The position numbers were made by a program, and so were the translations under genes. 64,000 nucleotides of DNA from assembly GCF_902726655.1 (NCBI RefSeq), contig NZ_CACVAN010000001.1, forward strand, positions 1,612,001 to 1,676,000, given 5' to 3'. This document shows, piece after piece, positions 1 through 8,234 of this stretch. Positions within the stretch are counted from its first letter, which is position 1, and each line of letters opens with the position of its first letter. The notes under the pieces are model-generated. The model searched no databases and had not been told where the DNA came from. It worked only from the letters and a program-made list of their open reading frames with translations. The stretch is from Virgibacillus ihumii (GTDB lineage: Bacteria > Bacillota > Bacilli > Bacillales > Amphibacillaceae).

Positions 1-1
1 T

Positions 2-46
2 TAACCCTGCAAGATAACTTTTTCGTGAAGTTATCCGACAGGGTTA
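2..46 (-). terminator. Hairpin at the 3' end of the GntR-family gene
   Basis: An interrupted inverted repeat (AACCCTG...CAGGGTT outside, GATAACT...AGTTATC inside) overlaps the last codons and stop of the minus-strand regulator gene. It has the shape of an intrinsic terminator. The expected T-run would fall outside the window and cannot be checked. Confidence 0.4.
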
Positions 47-705
47 TCTGTCTCCATCTGATTTAATCGACGTCGTTCAAAATCCTCCGCCGTTCTAATT
101 TTGTGCATGCGTGAATGTTGTTCGATTTCGGAAAAAGATCCGCCATATTCAAAATACCGTATGATTTCTGTATGCTCCTTAATGGATTCTTTCACTCGAA
201 GCGAGTATAACATTGACCCCAATCCCCGGATCGAATCAAGCCTGTTCCATGTATCCCTGACTGATTCCAGCAGATACTGATTGTTACATTCTTCACATAT
301 CACCCGATGAAATTCAGCATTCAATTTTCCGAAATGCAGAATATCAATATTATCCAGAGCCTCCTTCATCTGTTGGTTTAAATCCTTCAGCACTGGCAGT
401 TTTTCCCGCGGGAATCTTTTCGCACTTAATGCGGTCGCATACCCTTCCAGCAACGCGAGCACCCGTAATGTATCCGAGTAATCATTTTCATTCACCTCGG
501 AAACAACCGGACCCACATTTTGCCTGTATACCACAAGCCGCTCCGATTCAAGCTGACGGATTGCTTCCCGGACTGGAATCGTGCTTGTGTCCATTTCTTT
601 GGCAATCTGATCGATGACGATCCGTTGCCCCGGGACATAAATCCGTTCAATAATTCTTTTTTTCAAACCTTTATACACTTTTTGCTGCTTCGTTTCTTTT
701 TTCAT
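31..705 (-). CDS. GntR/FadR-type transcriptional regulator (FCD domain)
   Basis: The 224-residue protein has an N-terminal winged helix-turn-helix (roughly residues 8-75, including the recognition segment TSTIPVREAIRQLE) followed by an all-helical FCD ligand domain (about 80-210). Histidines that could bind metal lie in FHRVICEE, KEHTEIIRY and HSRMHK. This is the FadR subfamily of GntR repressors, which usually sense organic acids. It lies downstream of an AEC-family carrier and a 22-codon ORF on the same strand, so it may regulate that carrier. The ATG start fits the family N-terminus, but I see no strong ribosome binding site. The ligand is unknown. Confidence 0.88.
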   Translation of the reverse strand: MKKETKQQKVYKGLKKRIIERIYVPGQRIVIDQIAKEMDTSTIPVREAIRQLESERLVVYRQNVGPVVSEVNENDYSDTLRVLALLEGYATALSAKRFPREKLPVLKDLNQQMKEALDNIDILHFGKLNAEFHRVICEECNNQYLLESVRDTWNRLDSIRGLGSMLYSLRVKESIKEHTEIIRYFEYGGSFSEIEQHSRMHKIRTAEDFERRRLNQMETDNPVG

Positions 706-763
706 AATATGCTAAGAATATATAAAATAATATACGATGTCAATTTAACTCCAAAACTAAAAT

Positions 764-789
764 CGCTGACAAGGGATCTCCTGTCAGCG
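764..789 (-). terminator. Putative intrinsic terminator
   Basis: The perfect arms CGCTGAC/GTCAGCG flank a short loop just after the stop of the 22-codon ORF at 800-868. The sequence following on the minus strand is moderately T-rich (ATTTTAGTTTT), so this probably ends the AEC carrier/miniprotein transcript. Confidence 0.5.
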
Positions 790-799
790 ATATTATTGC

Positions 800-868
800 T
801 TATAAAATGGAAATGATCCAGCCTATTACTACAATGGCACCAATGATCATTAAAATTGTGCGTATCAT
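800..868 (-). CDS. Predicted 22-residue hydrophobic miniprotein
   Basis: A 22-codon reading frame begins MIRTILMII and ends WIISIL-stop. It is almost entirely hydrophobic after one arginine, so it would be a single membrane-spanning helix. A GGAAGGGTG ribosome binding site sits about 7 nt upstream of the ATG, and a hairpin terminator follows the stop. It lies 59 bp downstream of the AEC carrier gene on the same strand and may be co-transcribed with it. No family is recognised. The ORF is short enough to arise by chance; the good ribosome binding site and terminator argue that it is real. Confidence 0.45.
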   Translation of the reverse strand: MIRTILMIIGAIVVIGWIISIL

Positions 869-927
869 TCTTTCACCCTTCCATTGTACTTTCCATTAAG
901 GTTCCCCCTCGCATGGAAAAACAAACA

Positions 928-1824
928 TCAGGCAATCAGATTCAAGAGTACCGTTACCGATACAATGCTAACCAACGTTGTAACAAGCGTAATGCTGGAA
1001 ACAAGATCAGGCTCTGTATCAAATTCAATCGCAAACATAGTCGTTGTTGCGGCACTTGGCATAGCGGCGACAATCACAAGGATGGAAGCAATCAATGGAT
1101 CCGGCTCGGCAACCCAAATAAACAAAAATGCCAGCAGCGGTGAAACGAGCATGCGTACAATAACCGATGAAGTAATAACCTGCCAATTAAACTTCAGTGA
1201 TGTGATTGAAGCAAGCTGCATCCCCAACATAACCATCATGAGTGGTATAGCAGCATCCCCAAGCATTGAAATGGTTGAAAAAACCGGTTCCGGTATTTCC
1301 CATGAGATTGCCTGAAATACAAATGCTAAAATGGCTGCATAGGTGGCAGGCATTTTGAACACTGTTTTGAACGCACGCTCAACTCCACTCGTACCGCGTG
1401 AGGCGTAATAAACACCGATGACATTCATGACAAGCGATTGAAATACCATAAAGAACACCGCATAAGGCAATGCCTTTTCCCCCAAACTGAAAAGCATTAC
1501 CGGTACACCATAATTCCCTCCGTTCATGAATGCAGTTGTCAAGATTGCTCCACTTTCCACAGATTCCTCCCATTTGAAGAAGTGTGCAAGCAATTTATTA
1601 ATTACAACCATCATTACGAGTAAAAATAATGCAAACGCAATGATGACAGTATATCCCTGACTGAAGTTTGATTCATAAAATGATGTAAAAACAAGTGCAG
1701 GTAAAAAAATATAAATGGATGTTGTCGCAAGGGACTTCACATCCAAAATTCGAATTCGCTGCAGCAAATAACCTGAACCAAATACTGCCATAATCGGCAG
1801 CACAACCTGAAAAAACAATTCCAT
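928..1824 (-). CDS. AEC-family (auxin efflux carrier type) transporter
   Basis: The 298-residue polytopic protein (MELFFQVVLPIMAVFGSGYLL...) has about ten hydrophobic helices in two halves, typical of the AEC/BASS-fold family that moves malate, malonate or other organic acids and amino-acid-like anions. The start chosen is the ATG preceded by GGAGAG. An upstream in-frame extension exists but has no ribosome binding site and would add a charged N-terminus the family lacks. Intramembrane motifs include FMNGGNYGVPV and VAAMPSAATTTMFA. The FadR-type regulator 220 bp downstream on the same strand may control it. The substrate cannot be told from sequence. Confidence 0.85.
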   Translation of the reverse strand: MELFFQVVLPIMAVFGSGYLLQRIRILDVKSLATTSIYIFLPALVFTSFYESNFSQGYTVIIAFALFLLVMMVVINKLLAHFFKWEESVESGAILTTAFMNGGNYGVPVMLFSLGEKALPYAVFFMVFQSLVMNVIGVYYASRGTSGVERAFKTVFKMPATYAAILAFVFQAISWEIPEPVFSTISMLGDAAIPLMMVMLGMQLASITSLKFNWQVITSSVIVRMLVSPLLAFLFIWVAEPDPLIASILVIVAAMPSAATTTMFAIEFDTEPDLVSSITLVTTLVSIVSVTVLLNLIA

Positions 1825-1845
1825 AATTCTCTCTCCATTATTCTG

Positions 1846-1892
1846 GTTGTCACCAAGTTTCTGGGTGAAAGCTTCGATGCATTTTAGCAGAT
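1846..1892 (-). repeat. Probable copy of a dispersed short intergenic element
   Basis: This stretch reads GTTGTCACCAAGTTTCTGGG on the plus strand and later ATGCATTTTAGCAG. Both blocks align with the copies at 36290-36349 and 9919-9978. It lies 22-68 bp upstream of the AEC carrier start. The match is partial, hence the modest confidence. Confidence 0.45.
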
Positions 1893-1896
1893 ACAA

Positions 1897-2471
1897 AAAT
1901 ATAGTTCCGGTAATGGGACGCTAAACGTTAAATATTATCTTATATTAGTCTATCATACAGCCTGCCAGCGCTCGAGTAAGTTGTTCTGTTAATAATTATT
2001 ACGCTGGCAATAAGCATTTTGTTCAGTTGGAAAACTATTTGTCATGAGCCAGTTTTCCCCGATCGTCTTGAGTATTTTCCCGATCGAGTTGGAGCTGACC
2101 ACATTCCCAATACTTGACATTCTTCGCTGTTTATGAGACTATTATATTTGGTACATTTTAAAAGTAGCAAGTAAGTGGTAATTTTTGGCATTCTGCTCGT
2201 GATTTTTGTAGATGCTTACTCACACTGGCGCGGCTTCGGGGTCGCAAGGACGTCAGAGCAGGTAGGGCTGACGTTGCTTAAGTTAGAAAACACCAGTGGA
2301 ACTTTACCGCGGCAAATGAAATCAACTGAAATAATCGATTTCCAATCCGACTGGATACAGTCGGAAAATAAACATGAATATAAAACTTATGTGTTACTTT
2401 GTCAATCAAAGGGGTACTCTTGTAGTGAGGGTGCCCCTTTTCCAATTTAAAATCAAAAGGACGGATTTTCA
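1897..2471. other. 575-bp intergenic region with promoter-like and terminator-like signals
   Basis: No convincing protein gene is visible. On the plus strand there is a TTGACA (2114-2119) with an AT-rich TATTAT about 20 bp downstream, then a GC-rich patch (about 2225-2280) with pairing arms ACGTCAG/CTGACGT, and a hairpin with T-run at 2408-2442. A transcript of about 260-290 nt could run between these signals. A reading frame across 2175-2450 exists but lacks a ribosome binding site and family resemblance. A CGATCG core repeats at 21-bp spacing near 2060-2086. Confidence 0.4.
2408..2442 (+). terminator. Hairpin with T-run just before cvfB
   Basis: AAAGGGGTACTC can pair with GAGGGTGCCCCTTTT and is followed by TTCC. 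It ends about 30 bp before the cvfB start codon. It would terminate anything transcribed from the upstream gap, or attenuate cvfB. Confidence 0.55.
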
Positions 2472-3311
2472 ATGAAACCAGGAACAATTCAGACACTTGA
2501 AGTGATACGCAAAATCGACACTGGATACGTACTGCATAGCGATGTGCTTTTGCACCATAACGAAACAGATAATGAGCTGGAGCCCGGGCAGCATGTCGAA
2601 GTTTTTTTATATACCGATAAAAAAGGACAAACTGTTGCAACCGGGAAAATTCCATTTGTTTACATGGATACATTTGGATGGACAGAAGTTGTTGAAAAAA
2701 TTCCGGGGTTAGGTGTGTTTGTTGATATCGGAACTACAAAGGAAATACTTGTCTCCGTGGATGACCTGCCACTGTTTGAAGATGTTTGGCCCTCGGAAGG
2801 AGACAAACTATTTGTTACACTGGGAAAGGACCGGAAAGGAAGACTGCTTGCCATTCCTGCTTCGGAAAACGCATTTGAACATGTATGGGAAGCTGCGCCT
2901 GAAGGTATTTTAAGCGAGGCAGTTACTGGCCGTGTGTACCGAACCAGTAAAGAAGGAGCGACTGTCATCACTGATGATAATCACCGTGGCTTTATTCACC
3001 ATACCGAACGGAAAACAGAACCGCGGCTCGGTGAATTGGTTAAGGGAAGAGTCATTGATGTGAAAGAGGACGGATCCATTAACATCTCGCTCAGACCACT
3101 AAAAAAAGAAAGCCGAATTGAAGATGCCGACAATATCTTAATTCACTTAGAACAAAATGGCGGGATCATTCCATTCAATGATAAGAGCGACCCGGAGGAT
3201 ATCCGCGGGACATTCAACATCAGTAAAGCCGCATTCAAACGTGCCCTCGGCAAACTGATGAAAGAGCAAAAAGTTGAGCAGCGGGATGGAAATACGTTTC
3301 TTATAAAATAG
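2472..3311 (+). CDS. cvfB: CvfB-family S1-like RNA-binding protein
   Basis: The 279-residue protein matches the CvfB/YitL family: S1-like OB folds through about residue 210 followed by a C-terminal winged helix (LEQNGGIIPFND...RGTFNISKAAFKRALGKLMKE). CvfB proteins bind RNA and affect virulence and stress gene expression in staphylococci; the role in this organism is inferred by family only. The ATG has an AAAAGGACGG ribosome binding site. A hairpin terminator precedes the gene and another follows it at 3351-3380, so it appears to be monocistronic. Confidence 0.88.
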   Translation: MKPGTIQTLEVIRKIDTGYVLHSDVLLHHNETDNELEPGQHVEVFLYTDKKGQTVATGKIPFVYMDTFGWTEVVEKIPGLGVFVDIGTTKEILVSVDDLPLFEDVWPSEGDKLFVTLGKDRKGRLLAIPASENAFEHVWEAAPEGILSEAVTGRVYRTSKEGATVITDDNHRGFIHHTERKTEPRLGELVKGRVIDVKEDGSINISLRPLKKESRIEDADNILIHLEQNGGIIPFNDKSDPEDIRGTFNISKAAFKRALGKLMKEQKVEQRDGNTFLIK

Positions 3312-3350
3312 CAGTACAACCAAGCAATCTTGAAAGTCAACATAAAACAA

Positions 3351-3380
3351 GCAACCACACCGAATGAAGTGGTTGCTTTC
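3351..3380. terminator. Intrinsic terminator between convergent genes
   Basis: GCAACCAC pairs with GTGGTTGC and is followed by TTTCGTTT. It sits 40 bp after the cvfB stop. Because the next gene is convergent, it may also serve the minus strand. Confidence 0.7.
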
Positions 3381-3382
3381 GT

Positions 3383-3658
3383 TTACGAGTGCTGACCCGA
3401 GTCCACAATGGAAGTGGCGATTGCTGTTACTGCTGCAGCGAACAAAAATGCAATTCCCCATCCGCCAAGACCTAACCCTGATACTACAATATTTTGAGTT
3501 ACTGAAATAAATATCAAAATCAATCCAATAGCAAATACAATAATTGCTGGTATGTATATTGTATATTTACTGTAGGATGAAGCCTTGCTGATGATGATGT
3601 TTAAAACCATTAAAACAATTAACGCCACCAGTCCAATAAGAAGGGCAGTACCAAACAT
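3383..3658 (-). CDS. Small membrane protein, possibly YesK-like
   Basis: The protein has 91 residues with three hydrophobic segments (about 1-20, 35-55, 60-82), the last being rich in glycine and alanine (GLGLGGWGIAFLFAAAVTAI). The start chosen is the ATG with AGGTG six bases upstream; a GTG three codons earlier overlaps that ribosome binding site. The glycine-rich last helix resembles the YesK-like family of uncharacterised Bacillus membrane proteins. That assignment is from memory and uncertain. No function is known. Confidence 0.6.
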   Translation of the reverse strand: MFGTALLIGLVALIVLMVLNIIISKASSYSKYTIYIPAIIVFAIGLILIFISVTQNIVVSGLGLGGWGIAFLFAAAVTAIATSIVDSGQHS

Positions 3659-3742
3659 CAAAATCACCTCATCTTTCTATATCAAATTTACTTCCAGTTT
3701 ACCTAGTAACAATTATAAAGTCAATTTAATTCATGTCTGCTT

Positions 3743-3970
3743 TTACTTCATGATACCGTACATATCATCGAGTTTCTCACTTATATATGTTTGACTCTCC
3801 TCCACCCCAAGATTATAGAATGCAGGAGCAATTTCCTCCATGATAAAATCCAGCAGCAGCATAGCTGCAAGATTACCGATATCTTCCCCGCGTTCCGTTT
3901 CAAAGTATCCCCTGATTGCCTCAGCCATATCGTCTTTCTTTTCCATTGGTATGTCGAACTTTGATTTCAT
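3743..3970 (-). CDS. DUF2164 family protein
   Basis: The 75-residue acidic protein (MKSKFDIPMEKKDDMAEAIR...) has the conserved pattern of DUF2164: an amphipathic N-terminal helix, RGEDIGNLAAMLLLDFIMEEIAPAF-type core and a C-terminal YISEKLDDMYGI helix. It is preceded by GGAGGAG, which fixes the ATG; an earlier in-frame ATG would lie upstream of that site. The family is widespread in Firmicutes and has no assigned function. It stands alone, divergent from the M3 peptidase gene. Confidence 0.8.
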   Translation of the reverse strand: MKSKFDIPMEKKDDMAEAIRGYFETERGEDIGNLAAMLLLDFIMEEIAPAFYNLGVEESQTYISEKLDDMYGIMK

Positions 3971-4108
3971 ATATTTCTCCTCCTTCAACAGTTTTTGCAA
4001 CTTCCCAAAAAATTATGTTGTTCGACTTCACCTTATAATATATTTTGCATTCGGAAAAGGATTTTTCAATAATATGTCGAAAATTACATATAACGGAGGA
4101 GGAATATC

Positions 4109-5803
4109 ATGAAAACTTTTGAAGATTATCCATACAAAAGGCCGGACATGAAAGAAACCAGAGAAGAGTTCAACAGCCTTTTGACAGCATTATCGAATGC
4201 GGCAAACATTGATGAACAAAATGAGTCCATTAAAGCGATAAATAACTTCAGAAACACGCTGTCCACCCTTTCCAACCTGGTGTACATCCGTGCATCAATC
4301 GATACAAATGATTCATTTTACCAAAACGAACGTGACTTTTTTGATGAAGTCGACCCGGAAATTACGGAAATGAATACCATATTCTACAAAGAACTTCTCC
4401 AATCACCTTTCCGTGATAAACTGGAAGAACACTGGGGCCCCCAATTATTTCAGATAGCGGAACATGAAATTAAAGCATTCTCACCTGAAGTGATGGAATT
4501 GCTGCAAAAAGAGAACAAGTTATCATCCGAATACGCAAAGCTGGTGGCATCTGCACAGGTGGAATTTCAAGGTGAAACCTACACACTCGCTCAACTTAGT
4601 CCTTTTGCCCAGCATAAAGACCGGTCCATCCGCAAAAAGGCCATCGAAACAAGTGCTGATTTTTTTGCGGATCATGCAGACAAATTTGATGATATCTATG
4701 ATCAGCTCGTCAAAACCCGTCACACGATTGCAACATCACTGGGATACAAAAATTTTGTGGAGCTTGGTTATGTCCGCATGCTGCGAATTGATTATAATGC
4801 TGACATGGTGGAAGTTTTTCGCAAACAGGTTCGTGAATCAATTGTCCCGCTCGTTACTCGATTGTACAAAAAACAATCGAAACGGATTGGTGTGGAAAAA
4901 TTGAAATATTATGATGAAGCTTTTGAATTTCCAACCGGAAATGCAACCCCCAAAGGAAGCGCGGAGTGGATAATTGATAACGGGAAAAAGATGTACCGGG
5001 AACTTTCCGATGAGACAAACGAATTTTTTCAATTTATGCTGGATCATCATCTGATGGATCTGGAAGCGAAAAAAGGGAAAGAAGCAGGTGGCTACTGCAC
5101 ATTCATTGAAGATTATCAGTCACCATTTATTTTTTCCAATTTCAATGGAACGTCAGCTGATATTGATGTACTGACCCATGAAGCTGGACATGCTTTCCAA
5201 TTTTATTCCAGCCGCAACATCGGCATTCCGGAATATCTGATGCCTACATATGAAGCAGCGGAAATCCATTCGATGAGCATGGAGTTTTTTACATGGCCGT
5301 GGATGGAGCTGTTTTTCAAAGAGGATACGGACAAATATAAGTATTCCCATCTGGCGGACGGACTGCAATTTTTGCCGTACGGTGTTGCGGTTGACGAATT
5401 TCAACATCTTGTTTACGAAAATCCGGACTGGACACCTGCTGAACGAAAGCAAGCATGGAAGCAGCTTGAGGAGACCTATCTGCCGCACCGGGATTATGAT
5501 GGACACCCATACCTGGAAACTGGTGGTTTTTGGCAGCGGCAGGGCCATATTTATGATGTGCCATTTTATTATATTGACTATACGCTGGCTCAAATTTGTG
5601 CATTTCAGTTCTGGAAACGGTCACGCGAGGAAGGATCCAAAGCATGGGACGACTATTTGAATTTATGTAAGCTTGGCGGATCCAAGTCATTCCTCGGTCT
5701 GGTTGAAGCAGCTAACCTTCAGTCACCATTCGAGGATGGGACTGTTGAATCAGTTGTCCGCACAATTGAAGAATGGCTGGAGTCAGAAAATGAAAAATGG
5801 TAA
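4109..5803 (+). CDS. pepF: M3 family oligoendopeptidase (PepF type)
   Basis: This is a cytosolic zinc metallopeptidase of 564 residues that would cleave short peptides. The zinc motif HEAGH lies near residues 357-361 (DVLTHEAGHAFQFYSS), followed about 25 residues later by the third ligand region EAAEIHSMSMEFF. The C-terminal PYGVAVDEFQHLVYE and HIYDVPFYYIDYTLAQ blocks are typical of the M3B clade. The start ATG follows GGAGGAGGAAT. The length is normal for the family. The gene is flanked by a divergent DUF2164 gene and a convergent spore-protein gene, so it is probably monocistronic. Confidence 0.93.
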   Translation: MKTFEDYPYKRPDMKETREEFNSLLTALSNAANIDEQNESIKAINNFRNTLSTLSNLVYIRASIDTNDSFYQNERDFFDEVDPEITEMNTIFYKELLQSPFRDKLEEHWGPQLFQIAEHEIKAFSPEVMELLQKENKLSSEYAKLVASAQVEFQGETYTLAQLSPFAQHKDRSIRKKAIETSADFFADHADKFDDIYDQLVKTRHTIATSLGYKNFVELGYVRMLRIDYNADMVEVFRKQVRESIVPLVTRLYKKQSKRIGVEKLKYYDEAFEFPTGNATPKGSAEWIIDNGKKMYRELSDETNEFFQFMLDHHLMDLEAKKGKEAGGYCTFIEDYQSPFIFSNFNGTSADIDVLTHEAGHAFQFYSSRNIGIPEYLMPTYEAAEIHSMSMEFFTWPWMELFFKEDTDKYKYSHLADGLQFLPYGVAVDEFQHLVYENPDWTPAERKQAWKQLEETYLPHRDYDGHPYLETGGFWQRQGHIYDVPFYYIDYTLAQICAFQFWKRSREEGSKAWDDYLNLCKLGGSKSFLGLVEAANLQSPFEDGTVESVVRTIEEWLESENEKW

Positions 5804-5814
5804 GTAGAACTATC

Positions 5815-5852
5815 TGAAAAAAATTGGCCATCGCAATATTCAGCGGTGGCCA
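5815..5852 (-). terminator. Intrinsic terminator of the spore-protein gene
   Basis: TGGCCACCGC pairs with GCGATGGCCA on the minus strand and is followed by AATTTTTTT. The hairpin lies 38 bp past the stop of the small acid-soluble spore protein gene. The plus-strand side lacks a T-run. Confidence 0.7.
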
Positions 5853-5890
5853 TGCATAGCGAAATCTTATGCCATAACTTCATACCTCGT

Positions 5891-6091
5891 CTATTTATTT
5901 TTATTGGACATACTTGATTCAGCGATTCTGATCATGCGTTTTACCATCTCACCACCAACTGCTCCGTTTTCACGTGCAGTTGTGTCAGCACCGGGCTGAA
6001 CACCGAGTTCGTTGGCAATCTCCTCTTTTAAATTCTCTACTGAGCCCTTTGCTCCGGGTACCAGCAAATCATTGTTATTGTTATCGGCCAT
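5891..6091 (-). CDS. Alpha/beta-type small acid-soluble spore protein
   Basis: The 66-residue protein has the hallmarks of DNA-coating alpha/beta-type SASPs: a central EIANELGV segment containing the germination-protease cleavage region, and the C-terminal block GAVGGEMVKRMIRIAE. These proteins saturate the DNA of the dormant spore and protect it against UV and heat, then are degraded on germination. The gene is single, with a strong terminator. Expression from a forespore sigma-G promoter is expected from family knowledge, but I could not place the promoter with confidence. It shows the organism is an endospore former. Confidence 0.95.
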   Translation of the reverse strand: MADNNNNDLLVPGAKGSVENLKEEIANELGVQPGADTTARENGAVGGEMVKRMIRIAESSMSNKNK

Positions 6092-6252
6092 CGCTGATCA
6101 CTCCCCATGGTTTTGAAACAGAATTCAATCCTGCTTCCCTTTTATTTTCGGATAAAATCAGCAAATCTACACTTGTCAAATAATACATGTTTGCATACAT
6201 CGCATAGTGAATATGCTACAATGCAAAGAGAATTTTACGACAGGAGTGATAC

Positions 6253-7035
6253 ATGATGACATATAAAATTTTATTTCTTGATATTGATGGGACTATTTTA
6301 AAACCTGACCACACCATTTCGGATCAAACAAAACAATCAATCAAAAATGTGACGGAACAAGGAGTTCAAGTGTTTTTTGCGACCGGACGTCCAATTCATG
6401 AATTGGATCAGCTTGCCGGTGAACTGGATGTCCATTCCTATATCGGATATAACGGTGCATATGCTGTACATAAAGGAAAAACCGTTTTAAATGAACCAAT
6501 CAGCCGGGACATAATTCAACAGTTTCTGGACATCGGCTATAAACACGGCCATGATGCGGTCTTGTACACAGGAGATGCCAACTATTTCACAACCCTGTCC
6601 AAAACCCATGTAAACCAATTCATCGACGCATTTAAGTTAAAGCAAAATAAATTATTCACCGGCGACAAAACCGATCAGATTCTCGGCGCCACCTTATTAA
6701 ATGTAAGACCCTCCGAAGAGACGCTGTATGATATTGATCCGGCGGTACACCTGTCACCGGTCCAGGCAGCAGGTGTGGAAGATTGCTACGATGTGATTCG
6801 TAAAAATGTTAATAAGGGAAAAGCTGTCGAACAGGTCTTAAAGCTGCTTGAAATTAAACCGGAAGAAGCAATCGCTTTTGGCGACGGGATGAATGATAAG
6901 GAAATGCTTGCTTCTGTTGGGGAAAGTTTTGCAATGGACAACTCGCATCCGGATCTTTTTCAACATGCCAAACACCGAACAACCTCCGTAACAGACGATG
7001 GCATTGCCAATGGGCTTAAAAAGCTGGGGTTATAA
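6253..7035 (+). CDS. Cof-type HAD-IIB hydrolase (sugar/nucleotide phosphatase)
   Basis: The 260-residue protein has the HAD nucleophile motif DIDGT at residues 10-14 (Asp10 and Asp12), the Cof-type cap domain in the middle, and the C-terminal Mg-binding loop FGDGMNDKEML near residue 210. Members dephosphorylate flavin mononucleotide, sugar phosphates or pyridoxal phosphate; the exact substrate cannot be inferred. CAGGAG precedes an ATGATG pair, so either ATG could serve. An extended -10 (TATGCTACAAT, ending near 6222) lies about 30 bp upstream. It shares a terminator with the convergent metA gene. Confidence 0.9.
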   Translation: MMTYKILFLDIDGTILKPDHTISDQTKQSIKNVTEQGVQVFFATGRPIHELDQLAGELDVHSYIGYNGAYAVHKGKTVLNEPISRDIIQQFLDIGYKHGHDAVLYTGDANYFTTLSKTHVNQFIDAFKLKQNKLFTGDKTDQILGATLLNVRPSEETLYDIDPAVHLSPVQAAGVEDCYDVIRKNVNKGKAVEQVLKLLEIKPEEAIAFGDGMNDKEMLASVGESFAMDNSHPDLFQHAKHRTTSVTDDGIANGLKKLGL

Positions 7036-7040
7036 AATTA

Positions 7041-7070
7041 AAAAGCAGCCTTTATTAGGACTGCTTTTTT
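7041..7070. terminator. Bidirectional intrinsic terminator
   Basis: AAAAGCAGCC and GGACTGCTTTTTT form a short stem with A/T flanks on both sides, between the convergent HAD phosphatase and metA genes. Confidence 0.75.
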
Positions 7071-7090
7071 AAAAAATATCTGCCTGGAAG

Positions 7091-7999
7091 CTACTCCCAC
7101 TCAAACGGTGTTTGCTGATAGACATAATAGTTCAGCCAGTTGGAGAACAACAAATGACTGTGTGACCGCCATATATTAGGAGGACGTTGATTCACATCGT
7201 TATTCGGGAAATAATTAACCGGGATATCGATTTCAAGCCCTTTATCGATATCACGTCTGTATTCCTCGGCAAGTGTCGTCGCGTCATATTCCAGATGACC
7301 GGTTACCATGATGTTTTTGGCATCATTGGACATAATAATAAACGGCGCACCTTCTTCAGAAACAGACAACAATGTTAACGCAGGATTATTTTCGACTGCT
7401 TCTTTAGAAATATTTGTATATCTTGAATGCGGGGCATGAAAAATTTCATCAAATCCACGCACAATTTTTACGGTTGGATCAGAAATTTGATGTTTAAAAA
7501 TGCCAAAGCTTTTCTTCGGCATTGCAAATTTTTCGATTCCGTAATGATGATACAGAGCCGCTTGCGCCCCCCAGCAAATATGCAGTGTTGATGTCACATT
7601 GTCACTGGCCCAATTCATTATTTCCATCAGCTCATCCCAGTAGTTCACATCCTCAAACTCAAGATGTTCGATTGGAGCACCGGTAATGATCAGCCCATCA
7701 TAGCGGCGGTTTTTAACATTTTCGAACGTTGTATAGAAATTTTCCAAATGATGACGGCTAACATGTTTTGACCGATGTGTTTCGGTTCTGAGAAAACTGA
7801 TATTAACCTGCAGCGGCGTATTACCCAGCAGCCGTAATAACTGCAACTCCGTTTTTTCCTTTTCAGGCATTAAATTTAAAATCAGTATATTAAGGGGACG
7901 AATATCCTGCGTCTTGGCACGAACTTCATCCATAACAAATATCTTTTCTTTTTTTAAAGCATCACTTGCTGGCAACTCTTTTGGAACATTGATCGGCAA
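7091..7999 (-). CDS. metA: Homoserine O-acetyltransferase (MetA family)
   Basis: MetA transfers an acyl group from acyl-CoA to homoserine in methionine synthesis. The best start is a TTG with GGGGGAG five bases upstream, giving 302 residues and the canonical N-terminus [10 protein letters not shown]; the in-frame ATG 21 codons earlier has no ribosome binding site. With this start the nucleophile in HICWGAQ is Cys142, matching E. coli numbering, and the specificity residue in TGAPIEHL is Glu111. Glu111 is the residue tied to acetyl-CoA use in the Bacillus cereus enzyme, whereas Gly gives succinyl-CoA. I therefore call it an acetyltransferase despite the usual 'succinyl' family name. I see no convincing S-box upstream. 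Confidence 0.92.
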   Translation of the reverse strand: MPINVPKELPASDALKKEKIFVMDEVRAKTQDIRPLNILILNLMPEKEKTELQLLRLLGNTPLQVNISFLRTETHRSKHVSRHHLENFYTTFENVKNRRYDGLIITGAPIEHLEFEDVNYWDELMEIMNWASDNVTSTLHICWGAQAALYHHYGIEKFAMPKKSFGIFKHQISDPTVKIVRGFDEIFHAPHSRYTNISKEAVENNPALTLLSVSEEGAPFIIMSNDAKNIMVTGHLEYDATTLAEEYRRDIDKGLEIDIPVNYFPNNDVNQRPPNIWRSHSHLLFSNWLNYYVYQQTPFEWE

Positions 8000-8192
8000 C
8001 CCCACTCCCCCTTTTTTCTCGGATGTTTGTTTCATTATAAGATTGAAATGTCTGAATAGCAATTATTCTGAACCGTTATTTTCCAAGTTTCTTGATAAGT
8101 CGTATCAGTTGCTTTGTCTGTTCAAAATCAGTACATCGGCAGATTCGATGCATTTTAACCAAATATTTGCTGCCGCATCAAATCAACGAACC

Positions 8193-8224
8193 GAAAAAAG
8201 ACCCCAGTTTTTTTAACTGAAGTC
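8193..8224 (-). terminator. Intrinsic terminator of the glutamate-synthase-like gene
   Basis: On the minus strand GACTTCAGTT pairs with AACTGGGGTC around an A-rich loop and is followed by TTTTTT. It begins 11 bp past the stop codon of the gene at 8235-9848. Confidence 0.75.
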
Positions 8225-8234
8225 ATTTCCTGAA

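Noticed and set aside
2300..2330. GTGGAACTTTACCGCGG resembling a T-box sequence before cvfB
   Set aside because: A four-base insertion interrupts the conserved core, there is no stem I architecture, and cvfB is not an amino-acid gene.
2175..2450. 91-codon reading frame in the gap before cvfB
   Set aside because: No ribosome binding site, unusual composition, runs through a terminator hairpin and resembles no family.
8076..8115. Fifth copy of the dispersed short element upstream of metA
   Set aside because: CCAAGTTTCTT and CAGTTGC blocks align loosely, but the similarity is too weak to separate from chance.
8063..8140. CTTATCAAGAAA stretch upstream of metA suggesting an S-box (SAM) riboswitch
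   Set aside because: It resembles the first S-box block, but the conserved GGCCC, GATGAAACC and GCAACC segments and the terminator expected near metA are missing.
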